In this document: positions 28,298-39,175 of the stretch, in pieces
Layout: every line of letters starts with the position of its first letter
Position numbering within the stretch: position 1 is the first letter of the stretch
Source of the DNA: Mastigias papua
Lineage: Eukaryota; Cnidaria; Scyphozoa; Rhizostomeae; Mastigiidae
DNA length: 64,000 bases
Assembly (NCBI GenBank): GCA_964019165.1
Contig: OZ025268.1
Coordinates: 18,822,784 to 18,886,783, forward strand
Direction of reading: 5' to 3'
Program-made: the position numbers and the translations under genes
Notes under the pieces: generated by a model
Told to the model about the DNA's origin: nothing
Seen by the model: only the letters and a program-made list of their open reading frames with translations
Databases searched by the model: none

Positions 28298-29600
28298 GAG
28301 TGAAGAAATGTAAATATTTGATTTTATGATGTAAATGTGGCTATAGCTCCTTTTTTGAAATAATTTTGACTCCTTTTTTGAAAATCAAATCTCAATCCTC
28401 CAATGTCTTCCCCTGTTAACAATTCCCTCCATAATAATTCTTATGTAATTATCATAAATCATCATAAATTACCATAAAGTACCTGCATAAATCAGCGTAA
28501 CTCTTATTCATTGTTGCTATATTTGAGGCACCACTATGTCGTCAAGAGCCAACTCCCCCCTATTTCGTTCAATATCGAATAAGCTACTTAAAACTGGAGT
28601 TCAAGTTTGACAAAGGTTGATCTCAGAATTACACCAGCAACCATTTAGAATATTCAGAGATTGATAAACAAGAACTCGTGGAATAGTAGGGGAATCTTCT
28701 CTAGAAATCTGGCCCAAAGCCTCTACTTTTTAGACCATCGTTTTCAAAGTCTATGTGGCTTAAGGCTGGTGGAAATTTGTTGATTCTAAATGAGAATTAA
28801 GTAATAAAACAGCCGTGAATCAAGTTGTATGTAACGTAAGATAAGTGCTAACTACAGAAGCAGAATGACACAATCTACGTGTCTTACAACGATTTCTTTT
28901 TTCTCATCTTGTGCTTTTATACTCTCTTGAGAAGTTTCTTATATTCCCACCTCCCAAAGCTAAGATTTTTAAAGCTTGGCTTCATATCCATATAAATGAT
29001 ATATGTGCTTGAATGTTAGAATAAACATTGGCCTGTCCTATTGTTTAGAAAAAATTAAAAAATCAATTATGCAGGCTGCAAACTGGTAACAACTGCAGCT
29101 GAAAATAATATGGTGTTTACCTTAGTTCTAGCGTAGGGCATATAATCGTTTCATAACAAGAACTGAACGCCGTCTTGGCAACGACAATGGATTAGTTAAC
29201 TTCGCTATTCAAAATGGGGTGTCCCGCGAGATTTAGACTGAACCGTTTCTGACTTTAATCACTCAAGTGTAATCACTTGTGTTCTTAATGCATTTTGCAA
29301 CCAGTTTGCGTTCACATAACACAAGCAATTCACGGCTTTGCCAAGGAACATTAAATGATTCAAGTGTTGAGGTAGCAAGTGTCAAACAGGTATGTCTGAC
29401 GGCAAATGCATCGGGCTATGCGACCAAAGCACGCATGCACAATTAGCTGAACATTGCTTTGAAGACAAGACATCAATGGTACGCTTAAATTTTGTAACTT
29501 TTACCATTCGTGTGTGATATTTTGCGATGACAAAGACACCGCAGTACGAGACTTGTGTTTCCTTGAAAAATTATTACCATTCGTGTCTAACTGTTAAAAG
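28298..29600. other. 3' flank of RSPH1, no supported gene
   Basis: AT-rich. AATAAA motifs at 28803 and about 29020 may end the RSPH1 transcript. Short CATAAAT(C/T) words repeat at 28440-28500. Confidence 0.45.
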
Positions 29601-29605
29601 ACCTA

Positions 29606-30046
29606 CTTTACATGTGTTTATCAGAAACTCTTTTATGAGGAGCCAACACATAGACAGCCAAAAGTCTATGAAATCTATACCACTAAGGACAAAATCCCTA
29701 GTGAACTCTTCAATTTCAAGTATCTTTATCACTGCAAACAATCGAGAATTGAGAAGCCAAGTTCGCATAAATTGTGTGTAATCCTTGGAGCAAGTGGTTC
29801 ATGGCCGGGTGTCTGTTGAGACCATTCAATGGTTGAGACTTGCAGTGCCCTGTTATAACATTTAACACTTACACTTTCTATAGCACTAACTGTGCAGTTA
29901 AAGCTAGGAAACTAGTAAAGGAATTTTTAGCTCGAAAATGCGGTCAAAAGAGACCCCATAATAAGGAACTTGTAGAACTAGGTTTTTGCAGTGTTTGTGT
30001 ATTTTCTGTGTTTATTTTATTAGACGGTGACATTTTGTACTAGGCC
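29606..30046. mobile_element. F2 MITE copy
   Basis: The interior aligns with the copies at 6.8 kb and 56.2 kb (GTCTATGAAATC, GACAAAATCCCTAGTGAACT, ATCGAGAATTGAGAAG, GTGTAATCCTTGGA.AAGTGG, TTGCAGTG). The left end TGTTTATCAGAAACTC is diverged and the right end is partly lost. Confidence 0.6.
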
Positions 30047-30055
30047 CTTGATATT

Positions 30056-30091
30056 GTCGTTGTTGTTGTTGTTGTTATTGTTGTTGTTGTG
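30056..30091. repeat. GTT trinucleotide repeat
   Basis: About eleven GTT units with one ATT interruption, at the edge of the F2 copy. Confidence 0.9.
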
Positions 30092-33000
30092 CCACTTCTT
30101 ATGAAGAGTAGTGGCAATGCAGAGATTTAGTTGAGAATGCAAATTGTTACTTCTAACTAAACCTGCTGAGTCTTCAGATGTAACTGTTAACCCAAAAATA
30201 TATATAACAAGCAATGATAGACCAATTTTAACAAGAAATTGTGAGTTTGCAGAAGCTGAATATCTATTTTGAAGACTCTTTTTCTACATTAATGAATAAT
30301 ATTGATGAACATTTCACTTGCAGCTCTGCTTTTTGTGTTATATTTTCACACTCAGCTAATCGAAGCCAACTGCTGGAAAACAAAAAGGACTTAAGACTTT
30401 TGTACAACATTGATATTAATTTATCTATAATTTACAAAGGCAACACCTGCACAGATTGTCTTGTCATTTTTTATATAAAAATCATGAACTTCCTTAAAGT
30501 AAATTTGCTTCTTAAATGGGAGCAACTAGATAGTTTGTTAGAGGTGCTTGGGGAGCTTGAAACCCCCACAGTTTCACTGAGTCCACCCATCGCCACTTAA
30601 AGTTTTGAAGATTTCTATGCACTGTTGGCACTTTCATAACTTTCACTTTCAGATTTCTTTACTACATTGCCATCTCTATGAGTTTGAGTCATCGCATATA
30701 AGGCCAATCTGAGAGTTGAGTTCAGTTAAGCATTTCTCACTTCGCTCACTGTAGGTGCTTAGGAAGAATTCCCACCTCCTGGCATTTCTTCCCTGGTACC
30801 ATCTCTGTAGCTTTCTAACATTTCAAGATATAATGTCATCTCAAACCTCAGATTCTATCCAACTGTATCCTGCAGGTTGTTACTGTAGCTATTCTTTTTT
30901 CTGCTTTACAATGAATTATTTTTTTTTTGCAATGAGAAAAGTAGTGAGCTCAACATGGAGGATAGGAGAAGATTCTCTACGACTACCACGACGAAACAAT
31001 TTGACGAATCTGGCCACCCTCCTAAAAGGTTGCCCACCCCAGCTCTAAAACGTGGATCTATTCCACAATTTACTAGTTCCCTAGTTTAGCCTGAATTTTT
31101 GTCGCTTGCTTAGATTTGCTCTTTTTGTTGACCATTTCTTTGTGCATGGCATAAATTGCCTGTGTGCAGTCCTTGTACAGGTTTCTAGCTCTCTATCTTC
31201 TTCCTCTCTCTGATACCATCACCATGATCATCAGTACTACAGTATTTACTTAATATGATATATAGATTTGAAGTTTCAAAAAAGTATTCAATCTTTTTCG
31301 CATTCCGAGGACTTTTGTTAACAAGTTAGGCGACTGTATTCTAAATGTCTGGCAAAGTTTATACGGCAGCCTTTGAGGAGGAAGTTCCACTTAGTTCTGT
31401 ATAAACCACTCAAATATTAATGTCAAAGGTTAAAGCTTGGTTTAGGAAGTTCTATTAGGCCCACATGGTCCTAGCATTGATTTCTGTTTTCACAAGATAA
31501 CATGCGGATTTTTATTGGCTCGTGTATGAGTCACATGATATATCTCTGATTTCATGCGATCGTTTACTTTAGAAGAAGAATAGTCGATGACACCAGGTAA
31601 CGACAAGCGATTCCTGCCAGACTTTTAAAGTCATTATATCTGAATTCCACGGAAATCTCTTGGAAAGTGAGGAGGACCCACCCATGGGAATAATAGAGGT
31701 CTGTTTAACGATGGTGTACAACTAAATTCTGTATAAAGGGGGTCTTTCTTGTGTGAAGGGAGTGGTTAAACACGATGTTGACAAGACCACGCCTTTCATA
31801 GTTTTCAAGAAAACCTCTTAGAAGTGCTATTACTTTACGGCAAAATGTTGGGAGAATGGTGTATATCAGTAATAGTGGACTCAGCACCCCAAGCTCCCCC
31901 TCTATAGCCCTGCAGGTAACTATTTAGCAACGAAACTGTAAACTACTTTCCTAAGATCAAAGTTGCTCTCAATTCTACCTGAAACATGTGCTAGGCCAAG
32001 TCTGGATGGTTGACTATTTAGAACTGCATCATGGGATAGCTATTCAGTGGAATGAAGTGCTCGTAAATAAAGAGGAAGCAGCAAACAAATTTTCTTTATA
32101 GCTTGGCATGCATTGAACATATAAAAAATATTACATTGTGAATAAACTTGAACACGAACTTTGTGATGATTGATCCTTAACGGCCAGGAGAAACAATATC
32201 AAACTCAGTGGCTTCTTCTTTGTTTCCACACTTGCCTCTTTCACATTATACCATGGAAAGCTCTTATATTCCTATCTCTATGGGAAAGCTGCAGTTGCTA
32301 CTGGCTCAATTTGCAGGCATGTTTTGTGTACCTACTTGTACATGTGAACATGTGTGTTTGTGTCATGCTGTGTCTGTTTGGTTTGGTATGTGCACGCACC
32401 TGCATACGGGTAAGTGTATGTTTTTGTGTTTGATCCAGGGCCTGTTTGGTTTACTTTGTGCATGCACTTATGTATGTGCAAGTTTGTGTTTTGTGTGCCT
32501 GTATGTGCCTACTCGCCTGTTTTGCACTGCCAGTTTGTCATTTATATGTCAATAATAGGGGGAGTCAACTGCAATGGAGAATGCAAGTGGTTACCCCTTC
32601 CGTATTCCATGCTCTGGTGGGCTTCCAACAAATGACTACCATCTATGCTTCTTGGACGTGCAAGATTTGGGTTCTTTATTTAATATATACCTGATAACGT
32701 AATTCTACGGGAATCTTTGACGGCTTTGAAATACGTATAGGATGGAGATATAAATCAGAAATCTAACATTGTGATAAGGAGCATTTTGTTGAAACACTTG
32801 CAGATGCAACTATAATATCATTGTTTAGCACAATTTGGTTTAACAGGTCATTTTGTGCAACAAAAGATATCTTGAAGCCAAATGCATTCCATAGAAATAC
32901 GCAAGCAGCACTGTACTATACGGGGAATTTGATGGGCAATCCGTATGTAATCAAATATAACGTATTTTAAGTTAACATATGTTGATGATTATCTGACAGA

Positions 33001-33650
33001 GACACCGTTAATACATTTGCGAGGGATTCTCGATACATTGACATCTATCTTATCCTGTAATTGTTTCAAAGCCAAACGAATTGATGCTAGATAAACAATA
33101 ACGAAGACAGCTGTATCCATGAGGCTGGAATATTGATGGGAAAGTATCTATCATGTTTGCTTCTCTGGCCTTCGTGTTTAAGGCAATGGCAACATAGCCC
33201 GTGATCAAAGTATTTATAACGATGGCAGAACATTTAGGCACTCCATCCAACCTCTATTCCATGAAAAGAGTTTTATTACACAAATAATTTTGAAGGTTGC
33301 ATTATTGATCCTATGTTAATATAGGAGAGTTTTTATATGTCATTATTAGTCTTTCGCCTTAGCTTCTGATCTATTATTAGCAGCCGCTTTATGAGGTTTT
33401 ATTAAGTTGATATTCCACTTTATTATCATATTGTCATAGGAACAAAAATATAAAAACAACCAATTGAATTATGAATTTTGTAGTAAACTGTTATGAAGCA
33501 GTAATTTCCATGTGACGAATTGAAAACCTCCTGAATGTTTAAAGTTGCAACGCTATCGCCTTCCAAACTCTTAATTGAAAAGAGGTCTCGAGCTTTCTAT
33601 CTTGTAAGAGCCAGCCAGTTGACCAAAGATTTACATGTCATAAGTTAACA
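30092..33650. other. Intergenic, no supported gene
   Basis: The longest frame (30241-30600, 119 codons) has no domain and no splice context. A TGTG/GCATG-rich tract at 32330-32520 makes Cys/Val-rich spurious frames in all three registers. The diverged repeat copy near 31737-31915 is related to 26.5 kb. Confidence 0.45.
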
Positions 33651-33653
33651 AAG

Positions 33654-34090
33654 ATTGTACACGCTTTTTTTATAAGGAACCTAGCTAAAGGCCTAGTTCT
33701 AAAAGTTCCTTATTTTCAGTCAGAACATGGAATGTCATGGATCACCACTAGAGTTATAGAGGCAGGGGTCCTATTTGCAGTAAACAATACTCCTAATCGT
33801 CAGTGTTATCTTTAAGACAATAAACACTATTTGATAATGCAAAACTCAAAAGGAAACTGATACAAATTAGCCGATTGCTTTAGTCAGGGAGTGGCACAGG
33901 TAAGGAAGATAAAAAATAACGCAAATTTTTACATAAAAAAGGAAGAAGAGAAGAGAGGAAGAAGGGGGTACACAGTTTTTTAAAGAAACTGGGACAAGAG
34001 CTAGCTCTTAAAGTTCCTTATTTTTGGACCTGTTTTTGTCACATTGTAATACTGAATAATCCTTACTAGTTCATTAATTTTAACTACACA
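33654..34090. mobile_element. F2 end fragments
   Basis: GTACACGCTTTTTTTATAAG and AACCTAGCTAAAGGCCTAG (33654 onward) form a well-preserved F2 terminus of about 60 bp. A second, diverged terminus lies at 33978-34090 in the same orientation. A purine-rich AGGAAGAAG tract separates them. Confidence 0.55.
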
Positions 34091-34954
34091 GCTCATACTA
34101 TATATAGACATTACAAGTGTTAAGTATTGAGACAGGTTACGATGGGGATTGTCACTACTGTGAAATACTGCTACATAGATTACACACTATTCATGCGAAA
34201 TCAATTACAATGGATGGAACAGGCTTTCCTTATTCTTCATTGTTTGCAGTAATAATAATAATAATAAAAAGTGCCATAGTTTCCTTAATTTTTGGCCATC
34301 TCATGAAAGTATGTAACATAATAGTTCTTTATAGATAAATGTGTAATAGCCAATTTTTTAGAGTAAATGGAAAAGTCACTAAAAATCTCAGGGCGATGGG
34401 AGAAATCGCTTAATTTTTAAAGGAAAAAGGATATCTGGACCACTGTTCCACCTCCTGTTTAGCAGTCTTCATATGCTTCCATATTTATCGAATTTTGTGG
34501 TCCTATAGACATCGCCGCTAGATCGTGGCTGGTAGACAATGCACATCCGTTAATAGCCCATTTGATTCTTAGGTAAATGCTATAGCCCTTAAAATGTATC
34601 ATTTGACAACTAATGACAAATTGTATCGTATTTCATTCTATTATCAGATTTCATTTGTAAACTAAAGCACGCCGAGGGCGGTGTTATTCGCGTAGCAGGA
34701 ACTTGTGCCACTATTTTGTTTGCTCAATTGGTTACTACGTTCAGTTGTACTTTTCAGGGGTATAGTACACGGGAGCGAGAAATGAAGCGATTTATAACCC
34801 GCAAAGAGACTCTATCAGTCACAAGATTCCTGATAAGTGTATGATACACCTGCTTGGAACACGTAGAGTAATGGAGGTAAGTTTATACATTATTCTTTGC
34901 AATGGATAGATTTTCCTAGATAGATTTTCTTAATGAATTGTTCTCTGTGCAGTA

Positions 34955-35110
34955 TACACGCTTCTTTTATAAGGAACCTAGCTCAAGGCCCAGTTCCAAA
35001 AAGTTCCTTATTTCTGGGCCTCCAATGATCAAATTGTAGTACTTAAAGTTCCTAAATAGTTCCTTAATGTTCACTGCAAATTTAGTGCCATAAGAATGGT
35101 GCAGACACAA
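34955..35110. mobile_element. F2 MITE end, inverted relative to the 42 kb copy
   Basis: TATACACGCTTCTTTTATAA then GGAACCTAGCTCAAGGCCC, followed by AATGATCAAATTGTAGTACT. This reproduces, in reverse complement, about 130 bp of the right end of the complete copy at 42060-42490. Confidence 0.65.
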
Positions 35111-36044
35111 GTAAAACATTGAACTTCTGAATTTTTTTTAATTTTGACTATAATTTAACACACAGAGAAGGTAGGAAAGACGTTTTATAAATGTTAAAGC
35201 CTAATGTCAAAATGTAAAGCATAAAGCGTACTCAATTAAAAACTTTGTCACATGCATAGCAGATAATCTATGCGGATTTTGGCTGCAAACGAATATCACT
35301 TGGAGTTTGACTCTTTCAGCAAAGATCTCAAGAATCATACAAAGCGTGTTCCGATACATTATCATACAAAGCATGTTCCGATACATTGGAAGTCTCTACC
35401 CAGACGGCTGTGACTAGTGAAGTTGGCTCATAAAGCTAACTGCAATTAGTTTTTTATCTCACAGCCCCCCCCCCCTGAAAAATAACCCAGACTGAGAGGG
35501 TTGATATGATATGACAGGTCTATATTAAAGCGGCGAAATCTAATTATTGAATTGTCGTGAATAAAAGCCTCCCAAATTCTCTTTAAAAGATCAATAAAAG
35601 TCGCCCTTGATTAAGCGCTGTTTTTCTACGACAAAGTTTATATCTAACCTTCTTCGATTATCTTATCTGTTAATTCATTTAAATTCTTCATATGACTGAG
35701 AACAAAAGTTCTGTAACTCGAACCTAATAGAAGACAGTCTTGACTATAAGCTGCAAGTTTTTCTTAGAAAAAATAGAAGCCGCGGCTTATATTCAAGAAA
35801 TATGGTACCTTAATATGTGGTTATGAAACCTATTTAAATACCCAAAATTTCGGATTTAGACCATCAGGCAAAAGAGCCATTACTCATATTGCCATACCAA
35901 TAAAGTTTTTCCTCATTTTTTGTGGCCCTTTTGCGACATTTCCCCACTAGCGGGAATTCTTTAAAAAATGCTGTTCGCTTATATATTTTTGTTTTTCAGA
36001 AAATATTGCATTGTCTCATACCTTGTACTATTCTCTAGTCGAAA
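35111..36044. other. Intergenic, no supported gene
   Basis: Contains a direct repeat of CAAAGC(G/A)TGTTCCGATACATT at 35340-35387 and a poly-C run at 35465. Otherwise featureless. Confidence 0.5.
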
Positions 36045-36080
36045 AGGTCATTAGGTCATTAGGTCATTAGGTCATAAGGT
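36045..36080. repeat. 8-bp tandem repeat AGGTCATT
   Basis: Four and a half units of AGGTCATT, the last with one change. Confidence 0.9.
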
Positions 36081-36133
36081 CGAAGTTGTTTATAGCTGCT
36101 TTTATCAGGCATGAAACAGATTACTGAGCTGCT

Positions 36134-36450
36134 AATGTCCCAGGTTAGGGAGGGGTCAATATTTATGACCGGGGTGGGTACTGAAGATAAAATGATAGAG
36201 TAAATGAAAAAAATATGCTGTGGTTAGTTAGGTGGGGTAGCAGAACAATTTATGAACACAGGAGTAGTGTAAAGACTTATACCATATTTAGCGTAACTAC
36301 AGCCTAGTTTAGCTGTTTTCCTTCGGTGGGGTGAAGAAAATTTGACTTAAGGAAATGGTGGAGTAAAATCGTTTTGAGGGCACATAGTACTTTCTCTTCA
36401 GTCCATACCTCGGCCATAAATAATGACCGCTCTCTTACTTTGGACATTCA
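36134..36450. mobile_element. MITE with GGTCA..TATTTATG termini
   Basis: The left end (AATGTCC, then GGGGTCAATATTTATGACC) and the reverse complement of the right end (AATGTCC, then GCGGTCATTATTTATGGCC) agree over about 40 bp with roughly 70-75% identity by eye. The terminus is itself a GGTCA-TGACC palindrome. The interior (about 230 bp) is non-coding. Confidence 0.6.
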
Positions 36451-36488
36451 CAAATAATTAAATGTGCCATTATTAAGAATAAGTAAGT

Positions 36489-36557
36489 AAATGAATGAAT
36501 GAATAAATTAATTAATTAATTAATTAACGTATGTATGTATGTATGTATGTATGCATG
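36489..36557. repeat. Compound tetranucleotide microsatellite
   Basis: Adjoining AATG, TTAA and GTAT runs, each four to six units. Confidence 0.9.
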
Positions 36558-37544
36558 AATACACCTGCTTAAGACACTGAGATTTGTATTTCCTAGTGAG
36601 CCTTTGAATGTTATTTCCCTGTTGACTTTGTCACCAATAATTAAGTCAGGATGATGCTGTTTTCTCGGTTTCACCATTGCCTAATTGGTAGTTCGCATGC
36701 TGCATACGGAAAAACCAACAGCCCACCTTGCTAGATAAAAGACATATTTGATTGTTTCATTGGGTCCCATCTCATGTAAGACCAGACGCCAAATTATTTC
36801 TAAGTAAGACCAAACCGAAGAAGGGGACCGGAACGAAGCAGTATTTGCTTGCTCTGTAACTCTGAATTGGAATGGTGGAACTGGACATATCCTTGTGCTA
36901 TATAAAATGTCTTAGCCTTCCCGCTATTCAAGAAAGCGAACCTTGGACTGCTGATTTCATCTAATGAAAAATTATATGACTATTCTTACCTCAGAATTTA
37001 GAGGGATCTTAAATCAATGTGGCATTTTAACCAAAGCGACGACAAACTATATCCGTACAAATCTCGCATATTGTGAACTGACCATCAAAGATTAACAATT
37101 CGAAAGGAAACTGATTTCTAAGATCACGTGAATATCAATATTACTGCAGATTATTGGCTAAAAGTATCGATGCTTAGGTTTATTTGTGGATCTTATATCC
37201 GATTTCGTATATTGAACGATGTTGCATGTTACAGAGCTAAGGAACAATGAGTTACGGACCTAGTTTTGAAAGGTGTCACAGTTTTAGACATTTTTGACCA
37301 AGCACTAAAAGGTTTTTAGTAGTAATTATCTCTCGATGAGTACTCTGGGACTCTTGGGTAAATCATTTAACCCCCTTTTATCATTGCTGAAAGATTTCAA
37401 ATTAAATACTACAATCATACGTCTCACTAAACTAGGCAAAGTACAACTGGCTATCAGGTATACTAAATAAACATATATTACATATAAATATACATAAAGT
37501 AGATAACATTAATGATAGCGAGGAAAGAAAAACCAAAATAGATA
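36558..37544. other. Intergenic, no supported gene
   Basis: No coding evidence. From about 37405 a diverged relative of the 409-bp unit begins (TACAATCATAC.., then ACAACTGGCTAT.AGG). Confidence 0.45.
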
Positions 37545-38708
37545 AATTTTTTTTTTGAAACTTCATAATATCATGACAATAACACTACAATTACATACAA
37601 TCATACACCTCTCTACTGTTAGGTAGTGTATAACTGGCTTGTCTGCTATACAAAGGTAATATTTAATCAAATCTTATAATATATGGAGACTGAAAGAAAT
37701 AATAACAATGAAATTAGAAGCAGCGAACATACAATTTAGCAACTAAAAGTCATGTAGCTCTGGATCTGGCCAAGATTTGTTTCGTTTACAGAAAATAAAA
37801 TAGGTGCATCTTATGGCAATGTTGGAAGCTATCATAATGATCTGCTGTTGAGGAGTAGTGTCAAAGTGCAAATCTTTCAGCATTGATGAAAAGAGTCAGA
37901 GGATCTACCAAATATACCAAGAGCACTCATAGAGAGATTAATAAATTTAACTGATAATTTTTTTTTAAACTTCATAATATCATGACAATAACACTACAAT
38001 TACATACAATCATACACCTCTCTACTGTTAGGTAGTGTATAACTGGCTTGTCTGCTATACAAAGGTAATATTTAATCAAATCTTATAATATATGGAGACT
38101 GAAAGAAATAATAACAATGAAATTAGAAGCAGCGAACATACAATTTAGCAACTAAAAGTCATGTAGCTCTGGATCTGGCCAAGATTTGTTTCGTTTACAG
38201 AAAATAAAATAGGTGCATCTTATGGCAATGTTGGAAGCTATCATAATGATCTGCTGTTGAGGAGTAGTGTCAAAGTGCAAATCTTTCAGCATTGATGAAA
38301 AGAGTCAGAGGATCTACCAAATATACCAAGAGCACTCATAGAGAGATTAATAAATTTAACTGATAATTTTTTTTTAAACTTCATAATATCATGACAATAA
38401 CACTACAATTACATACAATCATACACCTCTCTACTGTTAGGTAGTGTATAACTGGCTTGTCTGCTATACAAAGGTAATATTTAATCAAATCTTATAATAT
38501 ATGGAGACTGAAAGAAATAATAACAATGAAATTAGAAGCAGCAAACATACAATTTAGCAACTAAAAGTCATGTAGCTCTGGATCTGGCCAAGATTTGTTT
38601 CGTTTACAGAAAATAAAATAGGTGCATCTTATGGCAATGTTGGAAGATTTCATAATGGTCTGCTGTTGAGGAGTAGTGTCAAAGTGCAAATCTTTCAGCA
38701 TCGATGAA
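37545..38708. repeat. 409-bp tandem duplication, about 2.8 copies
   Basis: The marker CTTCATAATATCATGACAAT recurs at 37561, 37970 and 38379, an exact 409-bp period. Copies 1 and 2 look identical over nearly their whole length. Copy 3 is cut at about 38708 and carries a few substitutions (GCAAACA for GCGAACA, GATTTCATAATGG for GCTATCATAATGA, CATCGATG for CATTGATG). The unit starts with poly-T and has no credible frame. Diverged half-units flank the array at about 37405-37460 and 38768-38810. Confidence 0.95.
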
Positions 38709-38895
38709 ATAATAATAATAATGATAATAATGGAGACTTTCATTTTGTATTCCGCTACATACAATGGTAACCTCACTTAAAAAGGTAGTTACAATTGGCT
38801 AGCCTGATAACAATAAAACAAATTACTAACGATAACAAAAGTTAAAACACGGATAATAAAAAAAAAACTACATAATAATGATAATAATAACAATG
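38709..38895. repeat. TAA/TGATAA-rich tract
   Basis: (TAA)n runs with GATAATAA at 38708-38732 and 38870-38892 bracket a diverged piece of the 409-bp unit. The position after the truncated unit resembles a SINE-like A/T tail, which is only an inference. Confidence 0.5.
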
Positions 38896-39175
38896 GCTCC
38901 TTGAACGTCCAAAAATAAGGACATTAAGAACTAGACCTTGTGCTAGGTAGCATAGCCGTCAATTGTTTGAGACCTCTAATAATGTCTGTTTTCTCCTAAC
39001 CTAGCTGACCAATCAGCATGCGAAATGAGCTTAATGTAGCTGCGGAACACGCGTGAGGTGAGAATCCTCCATGATGATTGGTCAATTAGGTTAGGAGAAA
39101 ATAGACCTGATCAGCTTTTTAAACATTTGGCGGCTATGCTGCGCTAGGTTCTTTATAAAAATAAGAAGACGTGCA
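38896..39175. mobile_element. F2 right-end fragment interrupted by an F1 MITE
   Basis: GTCCAAAAATAAGGACATTA to CTTGTGCTAGGT (38896-38948), then CTAGGTTCTTTATAAAAATA (from 39143), reads as one F2 terminus when the 193-bp F1 element between is removed. Compare the intact right end at 42426-42487. Confidence 0.7.
38949..39141. mobile_element. F1 foldback MITE, nested in F2
   Basis: The left end AGCATAGCCGTCAATTG and right end TTTGGCGGCTATGCTG enclose a long hairpin (TTTTCTCCTAACCTAGCTGACC and its partner). Flanks TGCTAGGT (38941-38948) and CGCTAGGT (39142-39149) match at 7 of 8 positions, giving an 8-bp target duplication of hAT type. Confidence 0.8.

Noticed and set aside
29527..30043. Open frames of 84 and 67 codons that look similar to a frame at 51919-52140
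   Set aside because: The similarity comes from the shared F2 MITE; stops and frames are not conserved between copies.
32170..32694. Cysteine-rich frames resembling a small secreted protein
   Set aside because: The DNA is a TGTG/CATG-rich low-complexity tract open in all three frames, with no splice sites or signal peptide.
37545..38708. The regular 409-bp repeats as a CRISPR-like or gene array
   Set aside because: There are no short repeats with unique spacers; the units are contiguous and non-coding in an evidently eukaryotic genome.
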